Below are positions 1-8,751 of a stretch of DNA of 64,000 nucleotides, in pieces. The translations under genes and the position numbers were made by a program. The notes under the pieces were generated by a model. It was not told the DNA's origin. It ran no database searches and saw only the letters and a program-made list of their open reading frames with translations. The stretch comes from CAZGUH01 sp964529005 (GTDB lineage: Bacteria > Actinomycetota > Acidimicrobiia > Acidimicrobiales > Ilumatobacteraceae). Position 1 is the stretch's first letter; every line of letters starts with the position of its first letter. The stretch is taken from contig CAZGUH010000015.1 in the NCBI GenBank assembly GCA_964529005.1, positions 12,079 to 76,078 on the forward strand, read 5' to 3'.

Positions 1-56
1 CCGCCGAAGCCCGAGCCGATGACGATCGCGTCGAAGCGCTCGGGTGTCCCCGTCAC
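1..56 (-). CDS. GMC-type FAD oxidoreductase (cholesterol oxidase-like), N-terminal fragment
   Basis: Only the first 19 codons lie in the window; the gene runs off the left edge. A GTG start at 56 overlaps the stop of the upstream gene (GTGA). The visible peptide, FDAIVIGSGFGG, is a beta-strand followed by the GxGxxG dinucleotide-binding turn that opens FAD oxidoreductases of the GMC family. The neighbours support a sterol or related alcohol oxidase: an alpha/beta hydrolase of the type found with or fused to actinobacterial cholesterol oxidases lies two genes upstream in the same operon. The exact substrate cannot be read from so short a piece, and another FAD-dependent oxidoreductase remains possible. 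Confidence 0.6.
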   Translation of the reverse strand, partial: MTGTPERFDAIVIGSGFG

Positions 57-1522
57 GTCGTCGCCCTCCCCCAGGCAGCGGCGGTGTCGCGCTGGCGGCG
101 GAAGTGCTCGGGCGCGGCGAAGCGTTCGTAGTACGGCAGCTCGACGTGGGAGAACTGGGCCCAGATGCCGGGAAGGTTCCAGGCGTCGGTGTGCGCGGGG
201 AACCGCCCGTAGGTCTCGTAGATGTAGGTGCAGATCTCCTTGGTGTAGGCGATCGCTTCGGGCGGATGGGGTTTCTGCTGGCGCAGGTAGGCCTCGGCGT
301 CGGAGCGGTTGCGGTAGCGGCTGGCGAACAGGTCCACGTCGGCGTACGCGCCGTGGGCGGCGTACTTGTCCTCGAGCACCCTGTCCACCGCCTCGTCCAT
401 CGACGACACGTACGGCGGGCACAGACCTTCGATCACGCCGTCGATGCCGACGTAGTTCGGCTGCGACGCCGGCGTCGGAGGCCAGCGGCGCAGGCGCGGC
501 AGCTTCGGCCCATGTTCGCGGAAGCCGAGGCCGAGCAGGCCCGCTCGCTCGTCGCGCTGCATCACGTACGGCGGGAGTGGGCAGGAATGGACCCAGCCGC
601 CGAGGCCGAGCGCCTCGCCGGTGAGCAGCAGCGTCTGGAGGGCGAGGAACGCCTCGTGATCGGTCCTGGCCGCGCCGACGAACCCGAGCGGGGCAGGGAC
701 GTCCTTGCTGAAGCGGCCCTCGCGGACGCGCTTGACGCCACCGATCGGGTGGTACGGGATCCGCTCGGACAAACGCAGGTGCGACGCCGCCCACGCGACC
801 CAGTCGAGGGCGGTGCGCGGCGAGAACGTGCGGTAGTCGTCGATGAACAGCGGCGCGACGCCCTTCGGCTCGGACGTGAGGATCAACAGCGCGTTGATGT
901 ACTGGCGGGTGTTGTCGACGACGGGCAGGAAGCACGTCGTGCCCGGCGCGTTGGAGTGCTGGGCGTTCCACCCGAGGTAGTACGGCCACTCGCGGGGGAA
1001 CGCCATCCGCTCGTCGTAGACCTTGACCTTGACGTGCTCGGCGGCGGCGATCCAGTCGGTCTCGGTGCGGTCCTCCCAGCGGGAAGGGAAGTCGCGCAGG
1101 AAGTCGGCTGCCTCGCGGCCGCGCAGCTGCCGGATGAGCCACACGCCGTCGTCGTTGATCATGAAGAACCGCGTCGCCTGCGCGTTGTCGGCGCTGGAGG
1201 CGCCGCGCGCCGCGATGTTGAGGAACGGGCTGCCCAACTCGTCCGAGCCGTCCGGCTTGACCAGCGGCCCATCATGCATCACGGCGCCGGTGACGCCGAT
1301 GGAGGCGATCAGCACCGCCTCCTCGAGCGCGCTGAGCGGCTCGGGCTCGGCCGCGCTGCGATAGCTGAGCTCCTTGGCCTCGATCGACACCCCGCGTGCG
1401 ACCCGGCGGGTGCGTCGCTCGCGAATGGCGTCGATCAACGGGTACGAGAACAGGTCGCGCAGGCCGGAGTGCCCGGCGGCGACGTCCCCGTTCTCGATCC
1501 GTGACGGATCGACGACGTCCAT
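53..1522 (-). CDS. unknown 489-aa protein in a GMC-oxidase operon
   Basis: I do not recognise this protein with certainty. It is 489 residues, soluble-looking, with no signal peptide or membrane segment. The ATG at 1522 overlaps the stop of the upstream hydrolase by one base (TGATG) and its stop overlaps the start of the GMC oxidoreductase by four, so the three genes are translationally coupled. Visible features are an Arg-rich N-terminal helix, a segment resembling nitroreductase-like flavoproteins (TRFFMINDDGVWLIRQL) and a Pro/Tyr-rich C-terminal half. The operon setting suggests a role in the same oxidation pathway as the sterol-oxidase-like neighbour. A nitroreductase-like or accessory function is a guess; no catalytic residues are evident. 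Confidence 0.75.
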   Translation of the reverse strand: MDVVDPSRIENGDVAAGHSGLRDLFSYPLIDAIRERRTRRVARGVSIEAKELSYRSAAEPEPLSALEEAVLIASIGVTGAVMHDGPLVKPDGSDELGSPFLNIAARGASSADNAQATRFFMINDDGVWLIRQLRGREAADFLRDFPSRWEDRTETDWIAAAEHVKVKVYDERMAFPREWPYYLGWNAQHSNAPGTTCFLPVVDNTRQYINALLILTSEPKGVAPLFIDDYRTFSPRTALDWVAWAASHLRLSERIPYHPIGGVKRVREGRFSKDVPAPLGFVGAARTDHEAFLALQTLLLTGEALGLGGWVHSCPLPPYVMQRDERAGLLGLGFREHGPKLPRLRRWPPTPASQPNYVGIDGVIEGLCPPYVSSMDEAVDRVLEDKYAAHGAYADVDLFASRYRNRSDAEAYLRQQKPHPPEAIAYTKEICTYIYETYGRFPAHTDAWNLPGIWAQFSHVELPYYERFAAPEHFRRQRDTAAAWGRATT

Positions 1523-2571
1523 CAGTTGTACCGCTCCAGTTCGTCGAGGGCCAGGGGGAACACGTCGCGTGCGGCATGCTCGCCGATCCAGCAGTCCATG
1601 TGCGCGTAGTCGCGGATGACGATCCGCCGGTGATCGGTGGCGGGTGTCGCGGCGCGCACCGCGTCGTAGGTGAGCTCGGTGGAACGCGGGACGAACATCC
1701 GGTTGTGCTCTCCGTGCAGGAACGTGATCGGGAACGACAGGCGGTCGAGGTGCGGCATGTACACGTCGTCGCCGTGCGCGTCGACGGCGTGGCCGTGGCG
1801 GATCATCGCGCTCAGGTGCTTGAACGCGGTGAGCCGCGTCTTGCCGAAGATGTGGACGATCGCGTCGTGGGTCGCGTCGTTGAGCTGGTCGTGGTCGAAC
1901 ACCTCGCCGTAGATGAACAGGATCCGGTGGCAGACCTCGCTGTCGCACTTCTCGCGCGTGGGCCAGTGCCGCATCAGCCGTTCGAGCGCCCGGTCCTCGA
2001 AGGCGGTGCTGTTGAACGTCGTCGTGAGCCGTTCGATCCCGACGCCGTGCATCAGCGTGGCCATCCTGGCCTGTGCCTTGGCGCGGTTGAGCATGACCGG
2101 CGCCGGGTGCAGTCCGAGCTGCGAGCACACCGCCGAGCGCACGCCCTGCATGCCCGCGGTCACGGCCATCAGGAACGACATCGAGCCGACGCAGTGCGGC
2201 ACCACCTGCACCGTCTCGGCCCCGGCGACCTCCCGGACCTTGGCGATCGCTGCCGGCCAGTCGCGCGTCGCGATGTCGTCGATCGTGTAGTCGGTCGACG
2301 CCGCCGGCAGCATCGGGCTCGCCCGGTAGTCGAGCAGCCAGACGTCGTAGCCGTGCTCGGCCAGATACTCGGGGAAGTTCGTCTCGACCGTGTCGATCGT
2401 CCATGCGAGCGATGACGTCCCGTAGCCCGGCGCCAACACAACCGGGCCCTTGGACCCGGCGCAGTGACGCGTGAGGCGGATGTCTCGGCCGTCGGTCGTC
2501 CGGACGTCGAACAGCTGCTCGGCCGGGAGGCGGAGCTGCCGGTTCGGTACGGGGAGGATCCCTGACGGCAT
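1522..2571 (-). CDS. alpha/beta hydrolase of the cholesterol-oxidase-associated type
   Basis: A 349-residue alpha/beta-hydrolase-fold protein. Near the N-terminus it has RHCAGSKGPVVLAPGYGTSS (oxyanion-hole strand and turn), then DVWLLDYRASP and, at the expected nucleophile elbow, HCVGSMSFLMA, where the usual Gly-x-Ser-x-Gly is Cys-Val-Gly-Ser. Later come FLHGEHNRMF (acid region) and YAHMDCWIGEHA (catalytic His region). Homologous domains in actinobacteria occur as the C-terminal part of, or beside, GMC cholesterol oxidases, which matches the downstream genes. The ATG at 2571 was chosen because the conserved region starts soon after it; an upstream start at 2619 is also open, and neither has a strong ribosome site. 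Confidence 0.75.
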   Translation of the reverse strand: MPSGILPVPNRQLRLPAEQLFDVRTTDGRDIRLTRHCAGSKGPVVLAPGYGTSSLAWTIDTVETNFPEYLAEHGYDVWLLDYRASPMLPAASTDYTIDDIATRDWPAAIAKVREVAGAETVQVVPHCVGSMSFLMAVTAGMQGVRSAVCSQLGLHPAPVMLNRAKAQARMATLMHGVGIERLTTTFNSTAFEDRALERLMRHWPTREKCDSEVCHRILFIYGEVFDHDQLNDATHDAIVHIFGKTRLTAFKHLSAMIRHGHAVDAHGDDVYMPHLDRLSFPITFLHGEHNRMFVPRSTELTYDAVRAATPATDHRRIVIRDYAHMDCWIGEHAARDVFPLALDELERYN

Positions 2572-2693
2572 GGGGGGAAAGATACTCGGCGAGCCGATCG
2601 AGCCGATCGAGCGTCCCATCACCCGTGGCGATCTTGCCGTCATCAGTACAATTGCGCACCACGAGCGTCCGCACGCGCTAAGCAACTGATTCC

Positions 2694-5600
2694 ATGAATG
2701 CTCTGGCGGCCCTGGTCACAGGGCGTCGATCGCGTTGGGCCGTCATCGGGTTCTGGGTCGTGCTCGCCGCGGTGGCGATGCCCCTGTCGATGAAGCTGCC
2801 CGACGTCACCAAGGACTCGCTGGCCGACTTCATCCCCGCGGACTCCCAATCCCGCCAGCTCGGCGAGATCCGAGACAGCCGATTCGAGGGCGGCAACCAG
2901 TCGATCGTCGTGCTCGTCTACCAGCGCGAGGGCGGGTTGCTGCCGAGCGACGAGACCGCGATCGTCGACCAGGCGCGCCAAGCGTTCAGCGTCGAGCGGG
3001 CCAGCCCCGGGCTGGTGCCGTTCGGCCCCGGGGCCTCGCCCGAGCTCGTCTCGGCCGTCGGCGACACCGCGATCGTCGTCTTCCCCGTCGACCAGATGGA
3101 GCAGCGTGAGGCGCGGCACGTGATCGAGGCGCTGCGGGCGATCACGGCGCAATCGCCCGACGGGCTCGACGCGTACGTGACGGGGATGTCGGCCCTGGAG
3201 ATCGACAACACGATCGCCCGCGAGGAGTCCGAGCTCGCTCTGTTCGGCGTCACCGTCGCGCTCGTGCTGATCCTGCTGATCGCCGTCTACCGGTCCCCGA
3301 TCGTCGCCCTCGCGCCGCTGTTCGCCGTCGGACTCGCCTACGTGGTCGTCGGCGGAGTGCTGTACCTGCTCGCCAAAGCCGGCATGGCGGTGACCGGGCC
3401 GTCGCAACAGCTGCTGCTGGTGCTGATGTTCGGGGCGACCACGGACTATTGCCTGCTGCTCGTGTCCCGATACGCCGAGGACGTCCGCCACACCGAGCAC
3501 GCCCCCGCCGCGATGCGCACCGCGGTCCGCCGCGTCGCCCCATCGGTCATCGCCAGCGCGGCGACCACGATCTTGGCCCTGCTCTCGCTCGTGCTCGCCA
3601 GCGTCGGCCTGGTGTCCGGCCTCGGTCCCGTGAACGCGGTCGGCTTGGGCATCGGTCTGGTGGCGGCCCTCACGCTGCTGCCGGCGATCATCTCCGTGCT
3701 CGGGCGGCGCGGCTTCTGGCCCAAGCAGGCGCGCGTCGCGTTCGTCGGGGACGCGCCGGAGGCGGCCAGCGCGCGCGACAGCGCGTGGCGGCGAGTCGGC
3801 TCGTGGGTGATGGCGCGCCCGCTGCGAGCCCTGCTGATCGTCCTCCTCCTGTTCGTGATCGGAGCGCTCGGGCTCACCCAGCTGACGACGTCGGGGAACA
3901 TCCGCGCCGACATCAAGCGCGACACCGACGCCACGCTCGGCTTCGACGTCGTCGCCGATCGCTTCCCGGTCGGCGTCCTCGGCCCGGCGATGGTGCTGAT
4001 CGAGCGCGCCGACGGGCAGGTCACCGAGGCCGACGTGGCCGCGGCGACCGCTCGGCTGGCCACGATCCCCGACATCGGCCTCATCACGCCGCCGATGGGG
4101 GCCGCGACCGACGGCAGCGCGGTGATCTTCAACGTGATCTTCCCCGACGAGCCGTTCGGGAATCCGGCCATCGAGCGCGTCGGGGAGATGCGCGAGGCCC
4201 TCGCCGACCTCGGGGGCGGGTTGCGCGGCATCGTCGGCGGCGCCGCCGGGGAGGCAGCCGACTACCGGATCGGGATCGACGACGACTTCCGCACGCTGAT
4301 CCCGATCGTGCTCGGCGTCGTGTTCATCGTGATGATCGCCTTGCTGCGCTCGGTCGTCTCGCCGCTGTACATCCTTCTCTCGACGCTGGCGTCGTTCTTC
4401 AGCATCCTCGGCATCTCCGTGCTGATCGGGCGCGCGGTGTTCGGTGACAGCGACTTCAACAGCGTGTACCCGGTGTTCTCGTTCGTGTTCCTCGTCGCTC
4501 TCGGTGTCGATTACAACATCTTCGTGATGGACCGCATCCGCGAGGAGACGGTCTTTCACGGCACGCGTGAGGGCACGTTGCGCGCGCTCGTCGCGACCGG
4601 CCCGGTCATCACGAGCGCCGGGCTGATCCTGGCGGGGACGTTCGCCGCGCTGGTGACGGTTCCGACGCGCCCGCTCCAGATGCTCGGTCTCACCGTCGCG
4701 CTCGGCGTGCTGCTCGACACGTTCGTGGTGCGCGCGTTGTTCATCCCGGCGATGATCTCGTTGCTCGGCGACAGGAACTGGTGGCCGTCGCGCCCGGCGC
4801 GCCACGCGGCCGAGCCCCCTTCTCGCCCGATGACGTCGCGCCTGCACGCGGTGCCGGTGAGCTCGCGCGCCTTCCACAGCGTCGAGCTCGGATCCGGCAG
4901 CGGCGCTGTCGCCGTCGTCGGGGACATCGCGCTGTTCGTCCCCGACGGGTCCGCCGCCGACGATCTGGTGGACCTCGCGCGCGACGCGGTCGCCACGGCG
5001 TCGCCCGCCGGGCGGATGTTCGCACGCCGGATCGCCAGCGCCCTGGCCGCCGACGACAGCAATCGGATCCCGGCGTTCGGCGCGGTCGCGCGCGACGACA
5101 ACGGATTGGCCGTGCTGCTCTACGGCAACGTCGACGCATCGTTCGTCGACGCGGGCGGCGCCCCGCAGCACCTGTCCGGAGCACAGTCGATGACGTGGCT
5201 CGACCGCCTGCTGCCGCCGGACGTTGGCGCGGTGCTGATCGCTCCGCTCGGCATCACACCCACCGGGGCGAGCGCGGCGACGCTGGAGAGCGGCGTCGTG
5301 CCGGGAGGCTGGCTGCGCGTCGTTCCCGGGGCCCGAGCCGCCGGTCCGCCGGGCGCCGGTCTCGCCAGCTCCCCGGGAGCGCCGCCGCCTTCGCCTTCGC
5401 CTCTGCCGTCGCCGCCGCGTGCCGCCTCGGCGGCGCCCGCCGTCGCGCCCCAGCAAGCGCTCGGGACGCTCGTCTTCGACGACGGCACGCGTCTGGACAT
5501 CGACGCCGACTACGTCGTCGGCCGCGAGCCGGCGATCGATCCGCGCGTCACCGATGGCAGCGCCCGGCCGTTCGTGCTCGACGACCCGGCGGGCACGGTG

Positions 5601-6194
5601 TCGCGGGTGCACGCCGAGATCCGGCGAGAAGGGCTCGCGGTTCGTCTCGTCGATCGAGGGTCGACGAACGGCACGCACGTGCCCGGCGCGTCGAACAGCA
5701 CGTGGGCGCGTCTGTCGCCGGACGAGCCGGTGACGCTCCAACCCGGCGACCGCGGCGCGATCGGCAACCGCACGTTCGTCTACGAGCGAGCCGGCACGCG
5801 TCCCGCAGCGGACGCCGTGGCGCATCGCTCGGCCGAGACCGTCGCCGTGGGTCGCGTCGCAGGAGACCTCACCGGCGCGAACGGCGAGGTCTATCGACTC
5901 GACCGCGCGTACGTCGTCGGGCGAGATCCCACCTCGCACCCGTCGGTGCAGCGTGGCGAGGCGATGCCGATCGTCATCCTCGGTGACCCGCACGTCTCCC
6001 GTGTGCACGCCCGCATCTCCGTGGTCGCCGGGAAGGCGTACGTCAGCGACGCCGGCACCGCGGCGGGAACGTTCGTGTCACCGACGGGCGACGGCGAGTG
6101 GACGCGCGTCGGTCCGAACCCGTGCGAGCTGCTTCCCGGCTGGACCCTGCGCATCGGCGACCATCCCTTCGCGTTCCGCGCCGACGGGAGCTGA
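2694..6194 (+). CDS. MMPL/RND-family transporter fused to a FHA-associated domain and two FHA domains
   Basis: A 1166-residue fusion. Residues 1-705 form an MMPL-family RND transporter with about 12 membrane segments in two halves; each half has the family's Asp-Tyr pair (TTDYCLLL near 248 and VDYNIFVMDR near 603). Such pumps export lipids or small hydrophobic molecules using the proton gradient. Residues about 713-870 form a globular domain that resembles the N-terminal domain of the FHA protein at 32861-34264. A Pro/Ser/Ala-rich linker follows, then two FHA domains: YVVGREP/SRVHAEI/STNGTH (about 940-995) and YVVGRDP/SRVHARI (about 1072-1125), the second with a degenerate SxNGT region. FHA domains bind phosphothreonine, so transport is probably coupled to Ser/Thr kinase signalling. 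Confidence 0.88.
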   Translation: MNALAALVTGRRSRWAVIGFWVVLAAVAMPLSMKLPDVTKDSLADFIPADSQSRQLGEIRDSRFEGGNQSIVVLVYQREGGLLPSDETAIVDQARQAFSVERASPGLVPFGPGASPELVSAVGDTAIVVFPVDQMEQREARHVIEALRAITAQSPDGLDAYVTGMSALEIDNTIAREESELALFGVTVALVLILLIAVYRSPIVALAPLFAVGLAYVVVGGVLYLLAKAGMAVTGPSQQLLLVLMFGATTDYCLLLVSRYAEDVRHTEHAPAAMRTAVRRVAPSVIASAATTILALLSLVLASVGLVSGLGPVNAVGLGIGLVAALTLLPAIISVLGRRGFWPKQARVAFVGDAPEAASARDSAWRRVGSWVMARPLRALLIVLLLFVIGALGLTQLTTSGNIRADIKRDTDATLGFDVVADRFPVGVLGPAMVLIERADGQVTEADVAAATARLATIPDIGLITPPMGAATDGSAVIFNVIFPDEPFGNPAIERVGEMREALADLGGGLRGIVGGAAGEAADYRIGIDDDFRTLIPIVLGVVFIVMIALLRSVVSPLYILLSTLASFFSILGISVLIGRAVFGDSDFNSVYPVFSFVFLVALGVDYNIFVMDRIREETVFHGTREGTLRALVATGPVITSAGLILAGTFAALVTVPTRPLQMLGLTVALGVLLDTFVVRALFIPAMISLLGDRNWWPSRPARHAAEPPSRPMTSRLHAVPVSSRAFHSVELGSGSGAVAVVGDIALFVPDGSAADDLVDLARDAVATASPAGRMFARRIASALAADDSNRIPAFGAVARDDNGLAVLLYGNVDASFVDAGGAPQHLSGAQSMTWLDRLLPPDVGAVLIAPLGITPTGASAATLESGVVPGGWLRVVPGARAAGPPGAGLASSPGAPPPSPSPLPSPPRAASAAPAVAPQQALGTLVFDDGTRLDIDADYVVGREPAIDPRVTDGSARPFVLDDPAGTVSRVHAEIRREGLAVRLVDRGSTNGTHVPGASNSTWARLSPDEPVTLQPGDRGAIGNRTFVYERAGTRPAADAVAHRSAETVAVGRVAGDLTGANGEVYRLDRAYVVGRDPTSHPSVQRGEAMPIVILGDPHVSRVHARISVVAGKAYVSDAGTAAGTFVSPTGDGEWTRVGPNPCELLPGWTLRIGDHPFAFRADGS

Positions 6195-6264
6195 CGATCG
6201 CCCGCGCGGGGTTGGCATCCGCGGATGCCGCCAGCACCTATCGTGTGTCGCGGTGGAGGCGACG

Positions 6265-7416
6265 TTGAAGCGAGTGGGGCGTGTCGAGATCGCCTGGGGG
6301 GCGACCGACCGGCCGGTGGCGCGCTGGGGAGAGGACGTCGTCAGCGTCCTGATCAGCATCGTGGGCGTGGCCGGCATGTATTGGGATGCGTGGCGCCACA
6401 ACACCGAGGCGATCGAGGACGACAACTTCTGGAGCGCGCCGCACATCGCGCTGTACGCGGCGCTGACCATTCTGGCGCTGTGGATCGGCGGGATCATCCT
6501 CCGGCGTCAACCGCGTACCAGAGTGGATCTGTCGGCCATCCCGCGCGGCTACGGCATCGGTGTCGTCGGCCTCGCGCTCGCCAGCGTCGGCGGCGTCGGC
6601 GACTTCATCTGGCACGCCGCGTTCGGGTTCGAGGATCAGGCCAACGCGTTCTGGAGCCCGCCGCATCAGCTGCTGTTCTACGGCGCGGTGCTGCTCACGT
6701 CGGCGCCGCTGATCTCGTCGTGGCACCGCGGTGGCGGCCGACTCGACGCGCGCGCGGCCGTGCCGGTCGTGCTGGCCACCGCGGCGATGATGGGCGCTGC
6801 GACGTACGCGGTGATGCACATCTCGCCGCTGTGGAACAACGTCGCGCTGACCGACGACTTCCAGGCCGGCCTCGCTCAGTTCAACGACGCGTACCCGTCG
6901 GGCACCGATCTGCCGCCCGGTCAGGTGGGCCTCGACACCGCGGTGCGCACGTTCGGCGGCGAGAGCTTTCCCTACTACTTCTACAGCCTGAACAAGTCGG
7001 TCGCCTCGATCTTCCTGCTGTCACTGACGCTCGCTGCGCCGGTGTTGCTGCTGGTGCGCAGGTGGCGGCCGCCGCCGGGCGCCATCGCGGCGATCTTCGG
7101 GCTGTACGGAGTCGTCTACGCGATCCCCACCGAGTTCCGTGACGTCGAGTACGTGATCGCGCTCGTGGTCGCCGGGCTGTTGGTCGACGGTGTCATCGCC
7201 TGGCTCCGGCCGGAGGAGCCGGACCGCCCGTGGCAGTTCCGCGCGCTCGGCGCCGCCGTGCCGCTGCTGTCGATCTCCAGCTATCTGGTCGCTGTGCAGC
7301 TCGGCGCCGGCCTGGCGTGGAGCGTCTCCGTGTGGCTCGGCGTGCTCGTCACGTCGACGATGCTCGGGCTGGCGCTGGCGTCGCTGATGGCGCCACCGCG
7401 CATCACGACCGCATGA
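6265..7416 (+). CDS. polytopic membrane protein, unknown function
   Basis: A 383-residue membrane protein with roughly nine to ten hydrophobic segments and no family I recognise. The TTG at 6265 was chosen because GGAGG at 6255-6259 sits five bases upstream; a GTG at 6253 overlaps that ribosome site and is less likely. Motifs such as GDFIWHAAFGFED and FWSPPHQLLFYG place His and acidic residues at membrane edges, which could be metal or haem ligands, but this is speculation. Its stop overlaps the start of the SCP2-like gene (ATGA), so the two are co-translated. Confidence 0.75.
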   Translation: MKRVGRVEIAWGATDRPVARWGEDVVSVLISIVGVAGMYWDAWRHNTEAIEDDNFWSAPHIALYAALTILALWIGGIILRRQPRTRVDLSAIPRGYGIGVVGLALASVGGVGDFIWHAAFGFEDQANAFWSPPHQLLFYGAVLLTSAPLISSWHRGGGRLDARAAVPVVLATAAMMGAATYAVMHISPLWNNVALTDDFQAGLAQFNDAYPSGTDLPPGQVGLDTAVRTFGGESFPYYFYSLNKSVASIFLLSLTLAAPVLLLVRRWRPPPGAIAAIFGLYGVVYAIPTEFRDVEYVIALVVAGLLVDGVIAWLRPEEPDRPWQFRALGAAVPLLSISSYLVAVQLGAGLAWSVSVWLGVLVTSTMLGLALASLMAPPRITTA

Positions 7417-7817
7417 AGGCGTCGACGCTCGTGCGCGTCGGCCGGCGCGTGCCGGACCCGTTCGTCCGCCTGGCGACGCGGCGGCCGACGCGCAGAGCGG
7501 TCGTCCGCCAGATCTTCACTCGGATGCCGGACTTGCTGTCCAGCGCAGGGCGCAAGGCGAACGGCATCATCCGCTTCGACGTCGTCGACGACACGTCGGT
7601 CGACACGTGGTACGTGACGTTCGCCGGCGGCCGGTGCGACGTGTCGCGCACCTGTCCTGGCGCGCCGCGGGCCACCATCATCCTGTCGTCGTACGACTTC
7701 GTGCGCCTCGCCACGGGGGCCGACGCCGTTCGCATGTTCACCGCCGGCAAGTTGCGCCTCTCAGGAGACACCTACTTCGGCGCGTCCGTCGGCGGTCTCT
7801 TCGACCTGCCCCGCTGA
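7413..7817 (+). CDS. SCP2 sterol-binding-domain protein
   Basis: A 134-residue protein. After a basic helix-rich N-terminus (1-45) it has the pattern of an SCP2 domain: IIRFDVVDD, WYVTFAGGRCDV, a strand ending in ATIILSSYDFVRLATG, and FTAGKLRLSGD. These small domains bind sterols or acyl chains in a hydrophobic tunnel. It is translationally coupled to the upstream membrane protein (ATGA at 7413). Together with the nearby GMC-oxidase operon it hints at handling of sterol-like lipids, although the ligand cannot be read from sequence. It converges on the hydrolase gene ending at 7827. Confidence 0.75.
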   Translation: MKASTLVRVGRRVPDPFVRLATRRPTRRAVVRQIFTRMPDLLSSAGRKANGIIRFDVVDDTSVDTWYVTFAGGRCDVSRTCPGAPRATIILSSYDFVRLATGADAVRMFTAGKLRLSGDTYFGASVGGLFDLPR

Positions 7818-7826
7818 GGGTCCAGC

Positions 7827-8741
7827 TCAGCCGGCCGTGCTCTTCGGCCCCAGATGCGTGACGAACCAGTCGCGGCTCGCCGCGCTGGTCTGGGCGAACG
7901 CCTCCCTGTACGCCTCGTAGTGGTTGCCGGGGATCAGCACCAGCTTCTTGGGCTCCAGGGCGCGCTCGTAGAACTCGATCGCGTCGTCGGCGAGCGTGAC
8001 GAGATCGTTGGCCATCACGATCATCTGGAGCGGAGTCGGGCTGACGCGGTCGATGTACATGCCGGCTTCGTACTCGCTCGTCATCTCGGCCGAGCGCAGC
8101 GTGAGCTCGTTGCGCCAGGCCGGCGCGCGTTCGCGATGGGTGGACGTGAAGAAGTCGTACGACTCCTGCTGCGGCAGCACCACGTACGGATCGAGCGACT
8201 TCTCCGAGACCATCGGGATCGTCTGCGGCGGCGCTCCGGCGAACCGGGCCCTGCGGTCCGCGTCGAACGCGGCGCGGATCATCGGCGCCAGGTGGGCGGG
8301 GAGGAAGCGGCGGAACTGCCGGTAGCCGGACACCATCGGGATCAGCGAGACGACACACTTGCAGCGGCGATCGAGGGCCGCGGCGACGATGACGTTGCCG
8401 CCGCCGTAGCTCACGCCCCAGAAGCCGATCCGGTCGTTGTCGACGACGTCGAGCGTCTCGGCATACGTGCACGCGTGGCGGTAGTCGCGGATCTGGGCCC
8501 AGGGATCGAGCTCCTGGCGCGGCTCGCCGTCGCTGGCGCCGAAGCACCGGTTGTCGTAGACGACCGACGCGAAGCCGGCGTCGGCGAACACGCGGGCGAA
8601 GTCGTCGAGGTACATCTCCTTCACGCACGAGATGCCGTGCGACATGATGATCGTCGGGAACGGCGGCGTGCCCTCGTCCGGCGTGAACAGCCATCCCCGC
8701 AGCGTCACGCCCTCGGCGTCGAACTCGATGTCGCGCTGCAT
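7827..8741 (-). CDS. alpha/beta hydrolase, dipeptidyl-aminopeptidase-like
   Basis: A 304-residue cytoplasmic alpha/beta hydrolase. The oxyanion strand and turn are TIIMSHGISCVKE (about 30-42), followed by the strand VVYDNRCFGASDG, the nucleophile elbow GFWGVSYGGGN (Ser in GVSYGG, near 112), a late acid region (MIVMANDLVTLADD) and a His in IPGNHYEAY. The architecture is that of the S9/DAP2-like and acetyl-xylan-esterase-like hydrolases; the substrate is unknown. It lies 10 bases downstream of the SDR gene in the same direction and is probably co-transcribed with it. Confidence 0.82.
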   Translation of the reverse strand: MQRDIEFDAEGVTLRGWLFTPDEGTPPFPTIIMSHGISCVKEMYLDDFARVFADAGFASVVYDNRCFGASDGEPRQELDPWAQIRDYRHACTYAETLDVVDNDRIGFWGVSYGGGNVIVAAALDRRCKCVVSLIPMVSGYRQFRRFLPAHLAPMIRAAFDADRRARFAGAPPQTIPMVSEKSLDPYVVLPQQESYDFFTSTHRERAPAWRNELTLRSAEMTSEYEAGMYIDRVSPTPLQMIVMANDLVTLADDAIEFYERALEPKKLVLIPGNHYEAYREAFAQTSAASRDWFVTHLGPKSTAG

Positions 8742-8751
8742 CGCTGCGCGG

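Noticed and set aside
53..2674. A single 873-residue protein spanning both the unknown protein and the hydrolase
   Set aside because: Its N-terminal part is the antisense-like alternate frame of the hydrolase; the real protein starts at ATG 1522.
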